Positions 7,079 to 14,997 of a stretch of DNA of 23,505 bases are shown here, one piece after another. A model generated the notes under the pieces. It saw only the letters and a list, made by a program, of their open reading frames with translations, did not search any database and was not told the DNA's origin. This DNA comes from JBQTIM01 sp052388135 (GTDB taxonomy: Bacteria; Elusimicrobiota; Elusimicrobia; FEN-1173), in the NCBI GenBank assembly GCA_052388135.1, contig JBQTIM010000033.1:1-23505 (forward strand). The letters run 5' to 3'. Every line of letters begins with the position of its first letter. Positions within the stretch are counted from its first letter, which is position 1. Both the position numbers and the translations under genes were made by a program.

Positions 7079-8248
7079 CTATTTTTTTCGGCGGGGCGGG
7101 GAGAGGCGGGCGGGGATGAGGGTTTGGTCGCCGAATTTTTGGTTGAGGCGGTCGCGGACTTCGTTGAGGCGGCGGCGTTTTTCGTCTTCGGGCAGGAGGG
7201 AGAGCTGGCGGTCGGGGGCGAGGCCGCCGACGGAGACGCCCACCAGGCGGAAGGCGCGGGAGGCGGCGCGCTCGGGGAAGAGTTTCCAGGCGCGGCGGAG
7301 GATTTCCTGGGCGTCTTGGGTGGGGGCCGCCCAGCGTTTGCTTCGGTTCCAGTTGATGAAGGCGCTGTCGCGCAGGAGGAGGGAGACGGTGTCCCCCGCC
7401 AGGCGGCGCCGGCGGAGGCGGGCGGCCACGCGCTCGCATTGGACGAGAAGCCAGGATTGCAGGGCGTCGCGGTCGCGGACGTCTTCGTCCAGGGTCTGCA
7501 TGGCGCCGAAGGATTTGGGGGCGGCTTCGTCGGCCGCGAAGGCGACGGGGGCGTCATCCCGGCCGCGGCCCATGGCGGCCAGGTGGTGGCCCCAAACGCC
7601 GAAGTGGGCGGCCAGCTCTCCTTCGGGAAACCGCGCCAGCTCGCCGCAGGAGAGAACGCCCAGCGTCCGCAGGCGGCCGCGGAGCGCGGGGCCGATGCCG
7701 CAGAGCTCGCCCACGGGCAGGCGCTCCAGCGTGGCGGGCACGTCTTCGGGCGGCAGGACGAAGAGGCCGTCGGGCTTGGAGCGGCCGGCGGCCCATTTCG
7801 CCAGGAGCTTGTTGGGGGCGACGCCGGCCGAGCAGGTGAGGCCGTGGGCGGCGTGGACGCGGCGCTTGATTTCCCGCGCCAGGGCCTCGGCTCCGCCCCA
7901 GCGCGCGGCGGTGAGGGTGACGTCCAAATAGAACTCGTCTATGGAGGCGGCCTCCACCTGGGGCGAGAATTCCACCAGCGCCAGGAAAATGTCGTCGGAA
8001 ATTTCGGCGTAGCGGTCGAACCGGGGCGGGACGAGGACGGCGGCTGGGCAGAGGGCGCGGGCCTCGGACAAGTTCATGCCGGACTTCACGCCGAATTTTT
8101 TGGCTTCGTAGGAGGCGGCGGCCACCACCGAGCGGCGGGAGCGGGCGGTGACGAAGACGGGCTTGCCGGCCAAGGCGGGGTCGGCCCTCTGCTCCACCTG
8201 GGCGAAGAAGGCGTCCATGTCTATATGAATGATGAGGCGATGGGACAT
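7079..8248 (-). CDS. dinB: DNA polymerase IV (Y-family translesion polymerase)
   Basis: An error-prone polymerase that copies past damaged template bases. From ATG 8248 the protein has 389 residues and begins with the canonical IIHIDMDAFFAQVEQ: metal ligand D10, steric gate F15. ASIDEFYLD carries the D104/E105 catalytic pair, followed by CSAGVAPNKLLAKWAAGRSKPDG and the thumb/HhH region LCGIGPALRGRLRTLGV. A little-finger domain fills the C-terminal third. Near the end RQLSLLPEDEKRRRLNEVRDRLN contains a probable beta-clamp-binding motif (QLSLL). The frame is open further upstream to 8419, but the extra 57 residues have no family resemblance, so I use 8248. No Shine-Dalgarno is obvious. It is a single gene transcribed leftwards, not overlapping its neighbours. 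No SOS-box-like operator was recognised upstream. Confidence 0.95.
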   Translation of the reverse strand: MSHRLIIHIDMDAFFAQVEQRADPALAGKPVFVTARSRRSVVAAASYEAKKFGVKSGMNLSEARALCPAAVLVPPRFDRYAEISDDIFLALVEFSPQVEAASIDEFYLDVTLTAARWGGAEALAREIKRRVHAAHGLTCSAGVAPNKLLAKWAAGRSKPDGLFVLPPEDVPATLERLPVGELCGIGPALRGRLRTLGVLSCGELARFPEGELAAHFGVWGHHLAAMGRGRDDAPVAFAADEAAPKSFGAMQTLDEDVRDRDALQSWLLVQCERVAARLRRRRLAGDTVSLLLRDSAFINWNRSKRWAAPTQDAQEILRRAWKLFPERAASRAFRLVGVSVGGLAPDRQLSLLPEDEKRRRLNEVRDRLNQKFGDQTLIPARLSPPRRKK

Positions 8249-8372
8249 AAGAAATTTTGTCCGACTCTGAGACCATGCCCCGGGGCTCCACCCTTGGACC
8301 CGGGTTTCTTTTTTCTTACTTATCCAGGAGAAGGAGAACCACCCCGGCGGCTTACGCGCGTATTTCTGAGCC

Positions 8373-8394
8373 CCTGCGGAACAAACCCCGCAGG
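8373..8394. other. Perfect 7-bp inverted repeat upstream of dinB
   Basis: CCTGCGG (8373-8379) and CCGCAGG (8388-8394) can form a stem with an 8-nt loop, about 125 bp upstream of the dinB start. It is not followed by a T-run on either strand, so it is not a standard terminator. It could be a leader structure or a protein-binding palindrome. Confidence 0.35.
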
Positions 8395-8500
8395 ACGGGC
8401 TTGACCGGGCGGAGGACAAACCACTTTATAGACCTTGGCTTCGCCGTCGCTGCGCAGCCCGCTCGATTTTCTCCGGCGCGGCGTGTCCTAAGCCGCATGG

Positions 8501-8650
8501 CTTATCCGCTGTCATTGCGAGCCGAAGGCGAAGCAATCCCAGGTTTCGCCGGCGCTGAGAGCATTCTTCGCGCACTGAAAGCCGGGATTGCTTCGTCGCG
8601 AACAACGCTCCTCGCAATGACAAATGGCAAGAAGCGTTAGACGCACAGCA
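8501..8650. repeat. Dispersed palindromic repeat, copy A (MITE/REP-like)
   Basis: The core at 8511-8621 begins GTCATTGCGAG and ends with its exact reverse complement CTCGCAATGAC. Inside, GCGAAGCAATCCC near the left end pairs with GGGATTGCTTCGTCGC near the right end, so the element could fold into a long hairpin. It matches copy B (22481-22632) over the whole core, and the similarity continues into both flanks (TTATCC on the left, AAG.AGCGTT..ACGCAC on the right). GTCATTGCGAG...CGAAGCAATC palindromes are common dispersed repeats in several bacterial phyla. Short ORFs across it (such as one containing LRGALFATKQSRL) are repeat-derived and not genes. Confidence 0.85.
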
Positions 8651-8831
8651 CCAACGCAAATATCGGCTCAAACATCCTCGGCTCCGACCCTCGAAAATCG
8701 CGCCCGAACCGCCGCAGGCAGCCTACGAGGAGATTACGACGGCCTGTTGGGAACCCTTGACCCTGGAGAGTGAAATCACCGAGTGGAGGTTCGGACAACT
8801 TTCATGAACGACTTGCTCGTTCGAAAGGTGA
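8651..8831 (+). other. Spacer with the tail of an orphan plus-strand reading frame
   Basis: Between repeat copy A and the glycosyltransferase stop, a plus-strand frame ending in TGA at about 8804 reads ..YEEITTACWEPLTLESEI and then TEWRFGQLS. Its composition looks more protein-like than a random frame, but no start codon upstream looks credible and the frame begins inside the repeat. It may be the remnant of a gene truncated when the repeat inserted. No family was recognised. Confidence 0.25.
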
Positions 8832-10496
8832 TTACTTTTCCCGCAAATCAGCGGCGTTGTCGGCCGTCACTTCCAGCAACCAATAGCGCTCCAGGGGACT
8901 CCGGGAGAAGGTGAAGGGGAGCGGGCCCCAGGCGGAGGCGTAGAAGCCGGCGGCGCCGTGGTTGTCCATGACGCGCAGGGGCCAGCGGGATTCGTAGGAG
9001 TAGGATTTCACCGGGCGGAAGCGGCGCGGCATGGCGCGGAACCACCAGCGCGGCATGGTGACCTCCTGGCTGAGGAGGAGATCGCCGGGGCGCAGGTCCG
9101 TGTCTTCGAAGGCGGGGAGCCAGCCGGCGTATTTGAGGTAGCTGCCGGTGAAGGAATCGCCCAGGTAAAAACAGCGGCGCGGGCCGCCGGGATCCGCGGA
9201 TGGAGATTCGGGCAGGCCGTCCCGCCGCGTGTCTTCCACGATGCGGCGGCTGGTTTCGGCTTGGGCGTAATCGGCCCAGGCCAGGCCCAGGCTGAAGAGG
9301 AAGAGGACCGCGCCCACGGCGGTTTGGAAACGGTTGAGGCCCGAGGGCGCGTGCCTGTATATTTTTTGCGCCACGCGGTAGAAAAGGAAAACGGCCGGCG
9401 GCAGGAGCGTCAAATAATAGCGCGCCGCCACCCAGCCCATGACGAACATCATTTGCGCGGTGCCGAGGAAGAGCCAAGCGGCCAGGAACCCGTCGGCGGG
9501 CTGAATGCGCAGGCCCTCGCGCGGCAGTTGCGCCAAAAAGAGGAGCGCGCCGCCCGCCAGCGCCGCCATGAGGACGGCCTGGCCCGGGGAAAAACCGCCG
9601 CGCGGCCCCGCCAACACCAGGGCCAAACCGGCGGAGATCAAGGCCGTGGTCCAGAACAGGCGGCGGTTCAGCCGCCGGCCCCAGAACCACGAAGCCAGCG
9701 GAAACAGGAACACCCCGCCGAAAAACGTGAGGAACACCAGAACGTGCCCCCAGCGCAGGCTGTTGCCCGTGCGCTTGGCCGCCGCCAGGATGTGCGGCGC
9801 GCCGTAGCCGGCCACGTTCCACCAGCTCCAGAGGCCCAGCATGAGGGCGGGGATGGCTAGAAAAAGCAGGTCCGTCCAGCGGCGGCGCTCCCTCGGCTGG
9901 AGGAGCCACCACAACCCGCAGAGGATGCCCACGAACCCCCCGGTGTACTTCGTCAAAATGGCCAGGCCCACGAGAACCCCGGCCCCCGCCAGCGCCGGAC
10001 GCGAATTTTTTTCCAGCCCCTCGATCCACAGCCAAAGCGCCGCCAGGAAAAAAACCAGCAAGGTCGTGTCGATGAGGAGCGCGTGGGAAGAAAGCCAGAA
10101 CGCCGGCGACAGCACGGCCAGAACCGTCACGGGGCCGGGCGGCAGGTAAAAGCGCCGCGCCAAAAGGTAAATGAAAACGGCGCCGAGGGCGGCGAACATC
10201 AGGTTCCCCAGGCGCACGAACCAGAGCCGGCCGCCTCCGGCTTTCCACAAGACGCCGAGAAAATAATGGTGCAGGGGCGGGTTCACCATGCGGGGCGGCT
10301 GGCCGCGCTCCCAGCCGACGTTGTCGGGGCCGGCGTCGTCGGCCAGGAAATCGTAGGGGCGGAGCGGGCTTTCCAGCAGGCCGCGCGCCATGAGCAGGTG
10401 ATAATGGTCGTCCACGAAATAGGCCCGGCCGATGAAAGGCAGGCCCAGCGCCACGGCCAACAACCACACCCGCAGGAGCGGAGGAATCTTCGCCAT
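8832..10496 (-). CDS. Polytopic membrane glycosyltransferase, GT39/ArnT-like (PMT_2-type)
   Basis: Probably transfers a sugar from a polyprenyl-phosphate donor to a lipid, glycan or protein on the outer face of the membrane. The 554-residue protein has about ten hydrophobic segments (for example LLRVWLLAVALGLPFIG at 7-23). The first periplasmic loop carries the GT-C acidic motif, here FVDDHYHLL with D29/D30. A second loop has the family-typical NPPLHHYFLG. The last roughly 120 residues, after about 430, are soluble (CFYLGDSFTGSYLKYAGW, DLLLSQEVTMPRWWF) and resemble the extracytoplasmic tail of ArnT-like enzymes. ATG at 10496 shares its A with the TGA of the upstream gene (TGATG), so the two are translationally coupled. 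The frame is open further upstream (to 11267), but that is an Arg/Pro-rich shadow. It is the last gene of the glgX-tre unit. Acceptor and donor are unknown. Confidence 0.85.
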   Translation of the reverse strand: MAKIPPLLRVWLLAVALGLPFIGRAYFVDDHYHLLMARGLLESPLRPYDFLADDAGPDNVGWERGQPPRMVNPPLHHYFLGVLWKAGGGRLWFVRLGNLMFAALGAVFIYLLARRFYLPPGPVTVLAVLSPAFWLSSHALLIDTTLLVFFLAALWLWIEGLEKNSRPALAGAGVLVGLAILTKYTGGFVGILCGLWWLLQPRERRRWTDLLFLAIPALMLGLWSWWNVAGYGAPHILAAAKRTGNSLRWGHVLVFLTFFGGVFLFPLASWFWGRRLNRRLFWTTALISAGLALVLAGPRGGFSPGQAVLMAALAGGALLFLAQLPREGLRIQPADGFLAAWLFLGTAQMMFVMGWVAARYYLTLLPPAVFLFYRVAQKIYRHAPSGLNRFQTAVGAVLFLFSLGLAWADYAQAETSRRIVEDTRRDGLPESPSADPGGPRRCFYLGDSFTGSYLKYAGWLPAFEDTDLRPGDLLLSQEVTMPRWWFRAMPRRFRPVKSYSYESRWPLRVMDNHGAAGFYASAWGPLPFTFSRSPLERYWLLEVTADNAADLREK

Positions 10497-12070
10497 CAGG
10501 GAGTTCCCTTCCTTTTTAAGAACACGAACGGCCCCGCGCGTTCCGCCTCTTCGAACTTGTCGCGCATATAAGCGTAAATGACGGGTAAAAATTCCTCCAC
10601 GGGCTTGGCGTCGAAATGGGTGTTCTGCGTGTCGTGGATGATCCAGCGCAGGCCCGCGGCCTCCATTTGCCCGACGGCGGCCGCCTGTTGGTCGGGGCGC
10701 ACGGCGTCGGCCATCATGGGGAAGCGGCTCGGGTTGGGGCGGTCCGCCAGGAAATAGACGGCGCCGTTGTAAGGGAAAAGAAAGATGGGCTCGCCCGGGG
10801 CCGTCCTCCGGGAAATCCAATCCCCCAGGAACTCGTAGCCGTTGGCCTGGGCGTCGGGAAGCCTCGACCGCCCCGCGCGGGGCAGGGACGATTCCCGCCG
10901 ATGGTCGCGGCCGGCGGCTTCGCGCACGCGCTGGACGTAAAAATGGGGAAGCGTGACGGCTCCGCCCAGAACGAAGAACAGCAGCAAGGCGCGTTCGCCG
11001 GTCTTGCGGGAGCCCCGCAGAGTCCGGTCCGTGAGCGCCGCCCAAAGGAGGAGGCCGGGCGCGGCCGCCAAGTAAATGTGCCAGCGGTCCGAGCGGACCC
11101 ACATGATGCCGGAGGCCAGAAACCCTTGAAGCGCCAAGGCGGCCAGGGGGCGAAAATCCGCGTCGCGCCTTTTGCGGAACGCCCAATAAAGGAACGCTCC
11201 GGCGCAGGACAACGGGATGAGCCGGACGGCCAGAAAATCCGCCAGTCCGGCGGCGGCCGCGTTCCACGCCGCGCGCCCTCCGGCGGCCGCGGCCAACAGC
11301 TCCCCCGGGAAAGCCGCCGGCCCGCGGCGGATGGCGGCCATCAAATAGCCGATGTCGAAAACCGACGAGCGGAAATAGTCCGCCGATCCTCCTCGCCAGG
11401 CGACGGCGGCCAGGCCCAGGCCCAAAGCTCCGGCGGCGGCCGCGGCGAAAGCCGCCAAGGGCTTTTTATTTTTCCCGCCCGCGAAAACGAAAAGCCCCGC
11501 GGCCAGCGCCGGCGCTCCGGCCTCCTGGGCGAACCAATAGGACAATCCGGCCAGGGCGCCCGCAGCCCAGGGCGCCGCGCGCGGGCGCCGGGCGTGCCAC
11601 GGAGCGCCCGGCCAGAAAACCATGGGCAGGAACGCGGGGCCGTAGCGCGCGGACATGGGAATGAAAAGCGTGTGGGCCGCCAAAGGAACCATGCAAAGGA
11701 AAACCCCCGCCGCCAGGCGGGTACGGGCGTCGCGGACAAAGCTCAGCAGGGCGGCGTAAACGCACAGGAGACCCGCCGCGTTGAAAAGCCAGACCGTGGT
11801 CCGCGCGCCCGAAAGCGTGAAGGAACCGAAAACGGAGGGAAGCTCCAGCGCGGAGGCGAGCAGGGGCCCGTATTGAAAGGCGATGTCGCGGTAAAGCCGC
11901 TTGCCCTCGGACAGCGCCTGGGCCACGGCCAGCCATATCCCCTCGTCTTGGGGATTGATGCCGCCGTGAATCCTGAGGGGGTAGATGAAAAAAATCAGCA
12001 GGGCCGGGAAGGCCAGCGTCCACCAAAACCGGCGCAGGGCCGGATCGGCCTTCAGGCGGTGTTTCTTCAT
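10496..12070 (-). CDS. Polytopic membrane protein, GT-C glycosyltransferase-like
   Basis: A 524-residue integral membrane protein with about ten hydrophobic segments, starting with FWWTLAFPALLIFFIYPL (15-32). The first outside loop has GGINPQDEGIWLAVAQALSEGK (acidic pair D42/E43) followed by LYRDIAFQYGPL. This pattern is typical of GT-C-fold glycosyltransferases that use lipid-linked donors. A C-terminal soluble segment of about 120 residues follows (NGYEFLGDWISRRTAPGEPIFLFPYNG, WIIHDTQNTHF). The ATG at 12070 overlaps the treY stop as ATGA. The frame is open to 12628, but the extra residues are a shadow of treY. Membrane segments are strongly Ala-rich. Specific activity cannot be named. Coupling to treY on one side and a GT39-like enzyme on the other suggests joint expression. 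Confidence 0.8.
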   Translation of the reverse strand: MKKHRLKADPALRRFWWTLAFPALLIFFIYPLRIHGGINPQDEGIWLAVAQALSEGKRLYRDIAFQYGPLLASALELPSVFGSFTLSGARTTVWLFNAAGLLCVYAALLSFVRDARTRLAAGVFLCMVPLAAHTLFIPMSARYGPAFLPMVFWPGAPWHARRPRAAPWAAGALAGLSYWFAQEAGAPALAAGLFVFAGGKNKKPLAAFAAAAAGALGLGLAAVAWRGGSADYFRSSVFDIGYLMAAIRRGPAAFPGELLAAAAGGRAAWNAAAAGLADFLAVRLIPLSCAGAFLYWAFRKRRDADFRPLAALALQGFLASGIMWVRSDRWHIYLAAAPGLLLWAALTDRTLRGSRKTGERALLLFFVLGGAVTLPHFYVQRVREAAGRDHRRESSLPRAGRSRLPDAQANGYEFLGDWISRRTAPGEPIFLFPYNGAVYFLADRPNPSRFPMMADAVRPDQQAAAVGQMEAAGLRWIIHDTQNTHFDAKPVEEFLPVIYAYMRDKFEEAERAGPFVFLKRKGTP

Positions 12071-14997
12071 GAAGCGGAATGCAGCAGGGCCGCGGGAAAG
12101 TTTCGGAACAGGTCGGCGGCGGCGATCCAGGAGCGGCCGTTTTTTTCTTGGACGCGGGGCGCTTCGGCCGTTAAGACGTTGACGAATCCCGCGGCGCCCT
12201 CGGGTAGAAACAGCCGCGTGTCCCCCCAGCGCCCCGCGGCGGCGGGCGAGGCCATGCCCAGCGACACCGGCAGGCGCGGCGCCGCCGCCACCAGCGCGCC
12301 GCCGGGCCCGCGCCGCGCGAAGGCCACGATGTTGTCCGCCTTGTCCCCCTCCGCGGCAAGAGGGACGTAATCGCCCTCCAAGAAGAGAGCGGCCCGCTCG
12401 CGGCGGAAGCGCAGGATCCGCGCCGTCAGGTAGAGCTTCGCGCGTCCGTCGGGCCAGGCCGCCAGCAGGCCCTCCAGGGCGGGGCGCAAATTTTCGGTCG
12501 ATGTTTCCGCCAGCGCCGGCTCCAGCTCCTCCAGCAGGCGCGTCCGCAGAGAGTAGTCCACGGGCCTGCGGTTGTCGGGATCCACCAGGCTCAAGTCCCA
12601 GAGTTCGGAACCCTGGTAAAAATCGCACACGCCGGGAGACGCCGCTTTCAGGAGGACCTGTGAAAGGGAATTCACCGCGCCGGGCCCGGCCGTCTGTTTC
12701 CAGAAAGAGAGGAAGGCGGCCAGAAATTTACCGGCCCGCGGACCCGACAGCGTTTCCTCGACGAAGCGGGCCACGGCCTCCTCGTAGGGCTGGTTGGGGT
12801 TGACCCAGCTCGTGCGGAGCTTGGCCTCCTTCACGGCCTTGAGCATGTAGGCCTTCATGCGTTCCGTGAACTCGGCCGGAGCGCGGTCCGGCTTGCGGCT
12901 TTCCCGGGCCGCCTCCATGGGCCAGGCGCCCACGAGGGCTTGGTAAAAAAGGTATTCGTCGTTGCGGTCGGGAGCCGATCCGCCGCCGGGAAGCTCCGCG
13001 CGCGCGGCCGCGTTGAGGGCGCTCCAGCGCGCCGCGGCGCGGCTCCAGGGCGCGGGCAGCTCGGAGAGGACGTGCAGGCGGGCGCGGGCGTCCTCGCCGC
13101 GCTTGGTGTCGTGGGTGGCGGTGGCCAGCATGCCGTGGGGGCGGCTTTCCGCGCGCCGCCGGTTGGCGGCGTGAAATTCCTCCACGGAAGCGCCGAAGCG
13201 CTCCGGCGCGCCGCCCACCTCGTTCAAGGAGACGAGCACGTTGTAGCGGTAGAAGGCGGTGTCCTCCAGCCCCTTGGCCTGCACGGGGCCCGTGTACTGC
13301 TGGAACTTGCCGGCGAAGGCCAGCCGGCGGGCGCGGGCGGCGGGGTCGCCGTTGTCGGACGGCAGGAGCACGCGCCGGAGGAAATCAAAAATGGACGGCT
13401 CCATGGCGGGGTTGCGGCGGCGGGCCGCGGACACGGCGGCCTCGACGACGCGGCGGTCGTCCTCCGACCAGCCTTCGGCGCGCGCGTAGGTGCGGTACAC
13501 CGGAAAGCAGGCCACCACCTCCCGCAGAACGTCCCGCAGGCTTTCGAGGGTGAAGTCGCGGGTGCGGCGGTCTTCCTCGGAAAGGCCGTTCAAGGCGTTG
13601 GCCAAAACGTTCAGCTCGCTGGCCATGGAGGTGCTCATGATGAGCTTCTTGCAGATGTAGGCCAGCACCGGGAACGGGATGAGGCTGTTGGTGAAGCTCC
13701 AATAAATTTTCCGCATGCGCTCGGCGTTGGCGCGCTGGACGAAGAGGCCGTTGACGTCGTTCAGGAAATCGTAGCCCGAGGTGCCGTGCACGGCCCAGTC
13801 CTCCGGCAGCGCTTCGCCCGCCGACAGGATTTTCTCCACCGCCACGTAGAAGGCGGGGCCGCCGCGCCCGCCTTGGGGCGCCGCGCCGCCGCCCGCCGCT
13901 TCCTGGAGGCGCGCGAAATAGCCCGCGGGATCGAAGAGGCCGTCCACGTGGTCGAGCCGCAGGCCGGTGATCCGCCCTTGGCCGATCATGCGCAGGACGA
14001 GGGGATGGCAGGCGGCGAACACCTTTTCGTCCTCCATGCGCAGGCCGGCCAGGCTGTTGATGTCGAAGAACCGGCGGTAGTTGATCTCGTGTCCGGCGGT
14101 GCGCCAGTAGGCCAGGCGGTAGGCCTGGGACTCCAAAAATTTGTGCAGGAGGTCGAAGCTGCGGTAATCGCCGGCGCGCCCGTTGGCCGAGGCCAGCGCC
14201 TCCTCCACGTGGCGGCGGAGCCGGGGCGAGGCGCCCATGAGCTTCACGAGCCGCTCCCGCGCCACCTCTTTTTCCCGTTGGCGCTCGGCCACCTTGTCCG
14301 GGTCCGTCTCGACGATGGCGGGCAAATTGTTCAGGGCCGTGAGCACGCTGAGGAATTCCCGCAGGCCGGGGTCGTCGGGCGGAAGCTCCGCCTTCAGAGC
14401 GTCCAGCCCCGCCTCCAGGATCATGGGCAGGCGGCGCGGGTTGACGGGGAAGCGGTGCTCGAAATAACAGAGCGCGAAATTGCCGTCCTCCAGCCGAAGC
14501 TGGAGCTCTCCCCGCTCCAGCACGAGGCCGTATTGGTCGCCCAGCACGGGCAGCAAAATTTTGTTTTTGAGCTCGGGCTTCGCCGGGTCCCAGTCCACGT
14601 CGAAGAAGCGGGCGTAGGGCGAGGCGGGGCCGTTCTCCAAAACGTCGCGCCACCAGGGGTTGGCCGCGGGGTCGGCCGCCATGTGGTTGGGCACGAAGTC
14701 CAGCACGTGCCCCATGCCGCGCTCGGCCAGGGCGTCGGTGAGCTTCGCGTAATCCTCCTCGGAGCCGATCTCGGGGTTGAGCGCGGTGTGGTCGCAGATG
14801 TCGTAGCCGTGGCGGCTGCCCGGAGCGGCCTTCAGGTAGGGCGAGGAATAGAGGTCCGTGACGCCCAGGGCGTGGAGGTAAGGCACCAGGGCCTCCGCGC
14901 CGCGGAACGTGAAATCTTTGTGGAATTGAAAACGATACGTGGACAGAGGAACGGGCCGGCGGCGGGCCGCCGGGACGTTCGCAGAGGCGGGCGTCAT
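12067..14997 (-). CDS. treY: Maltooligosyltrehalose synthase
   Basis: Rearranges the reducing-end alpha-1,4 bond of maltodextrins to alpha,alpha-1,1, making maltooligosyl-trehalose in the cytoplasm (GH13 family). The 976-residue product begins PLSTYRFQFHKDFTFRGAEALVPYLHALGVTDLY in short family-typical pieces, then SPYLKAAPGSRHGYDICDH and HVLDFVPNHMA. The catalytic region follows: ITGLRLDHVDGL with nucleophile D349, YVAVEKIL with acid/base E388, and later LATATHDTKRGED. The stretch between the last two catalytic residues holds a Gly-rich insertion (AAGGGAAPQGGRGG). ATG 14997 overlaps the treZ stop as ATGA, and its own stop overlaps the next ATG. The frame is open to 15768, but the N-terminal extension is a shadow of treZ. 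Length is at the long end for the family (bacterial TreY roughly 700-950). Confidence 0.96.
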   Translation of the reverse strand: MTPASANVPAARRRPVPLSTYRFQFHKDFTFRGAEALVPYLHALGVTDLYSSPYLKAAPGSRHGYDICDHTALNPEIGSEEDYAKLTDALAERGMGHVLDFVPNHMAADPAANPWWRDVLENGPASPYARFFDVDWDPAKPELKNKILLPVLGDQYGLVLERGELQLRLEDGNFALCYFEHRFPVNPRRLPMILEAGLDALKAELPPDDPGLREFLSVLTALNNLPAIVETDPDKVAERQREKEVARERLVKLMGASPRLRRHVEEALASANGRAGDYRSFDLLHKFLESQAYRLAYWRTAGHEINYRRFFDINSLAGLRMEDEKVFAACHPLVLRMIGQGRITGLRLDHVDGLFDPAGYFARLQEAAGGGAAPQGGRGGPAFYVAVEKILSAGEALPEDWAVHGTSGYDFLNDVNGLFVQRANAERMRKIYWSFTNSLIPFPVLAYICKKLIMSTSMASELNVLANALNGLSEEDRRTRDFTLESLRDVLREVVACFPVYRTYARAEGWSEDDRRVVEAAVSAARRRNPAMEPSIFDFLRRVLLPSDNGDPAARARRLAFAGKFQQYTGPVQAKGLEDTAFYRYNVLVSLNEVGGAPERFGASVEEFHAANRRRAESRPHGMLATATHDTKRGEDARARLHVLSELPAPWSRAAARWSALNAAARAELPGGGSAPDRNDEYLFYQALVGAWPMEAARESRKPDRAPAEFTERMKAYMLKAVKEAKLRTSWVNPNQPYEEAVARFVEETLSGPRAGKFLAAFLSFWKQTAGPGAVNSLSQVLLKAASPGVCDFYQGSELWDLSLVDPDNRRPVDYSLRTRLLEELEPALAETSTENLRPALEGLLAAWPDGRAKLYLTARILRFRRERAALFLEGDYVPLAAEGDKADNIVAFARRGPGGALVAAAPRLPVSLGMASPAAAGRWGDTRLFLPEGAAGFVNVLTAEAPRVQEKNGRSWIAAADLFRNFPAALLHSAS

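Noticed and set aside
7124..8404. 426-codon plus-strand open frame opposite dinB
   Set aside because: Mirror frame of dinB, which has every Pol IV motif.
8257..8671. Small open frames on both strands across repeat copy A
   Set aside because: They are products of the palindromic repeat; related frames appear in copy B.
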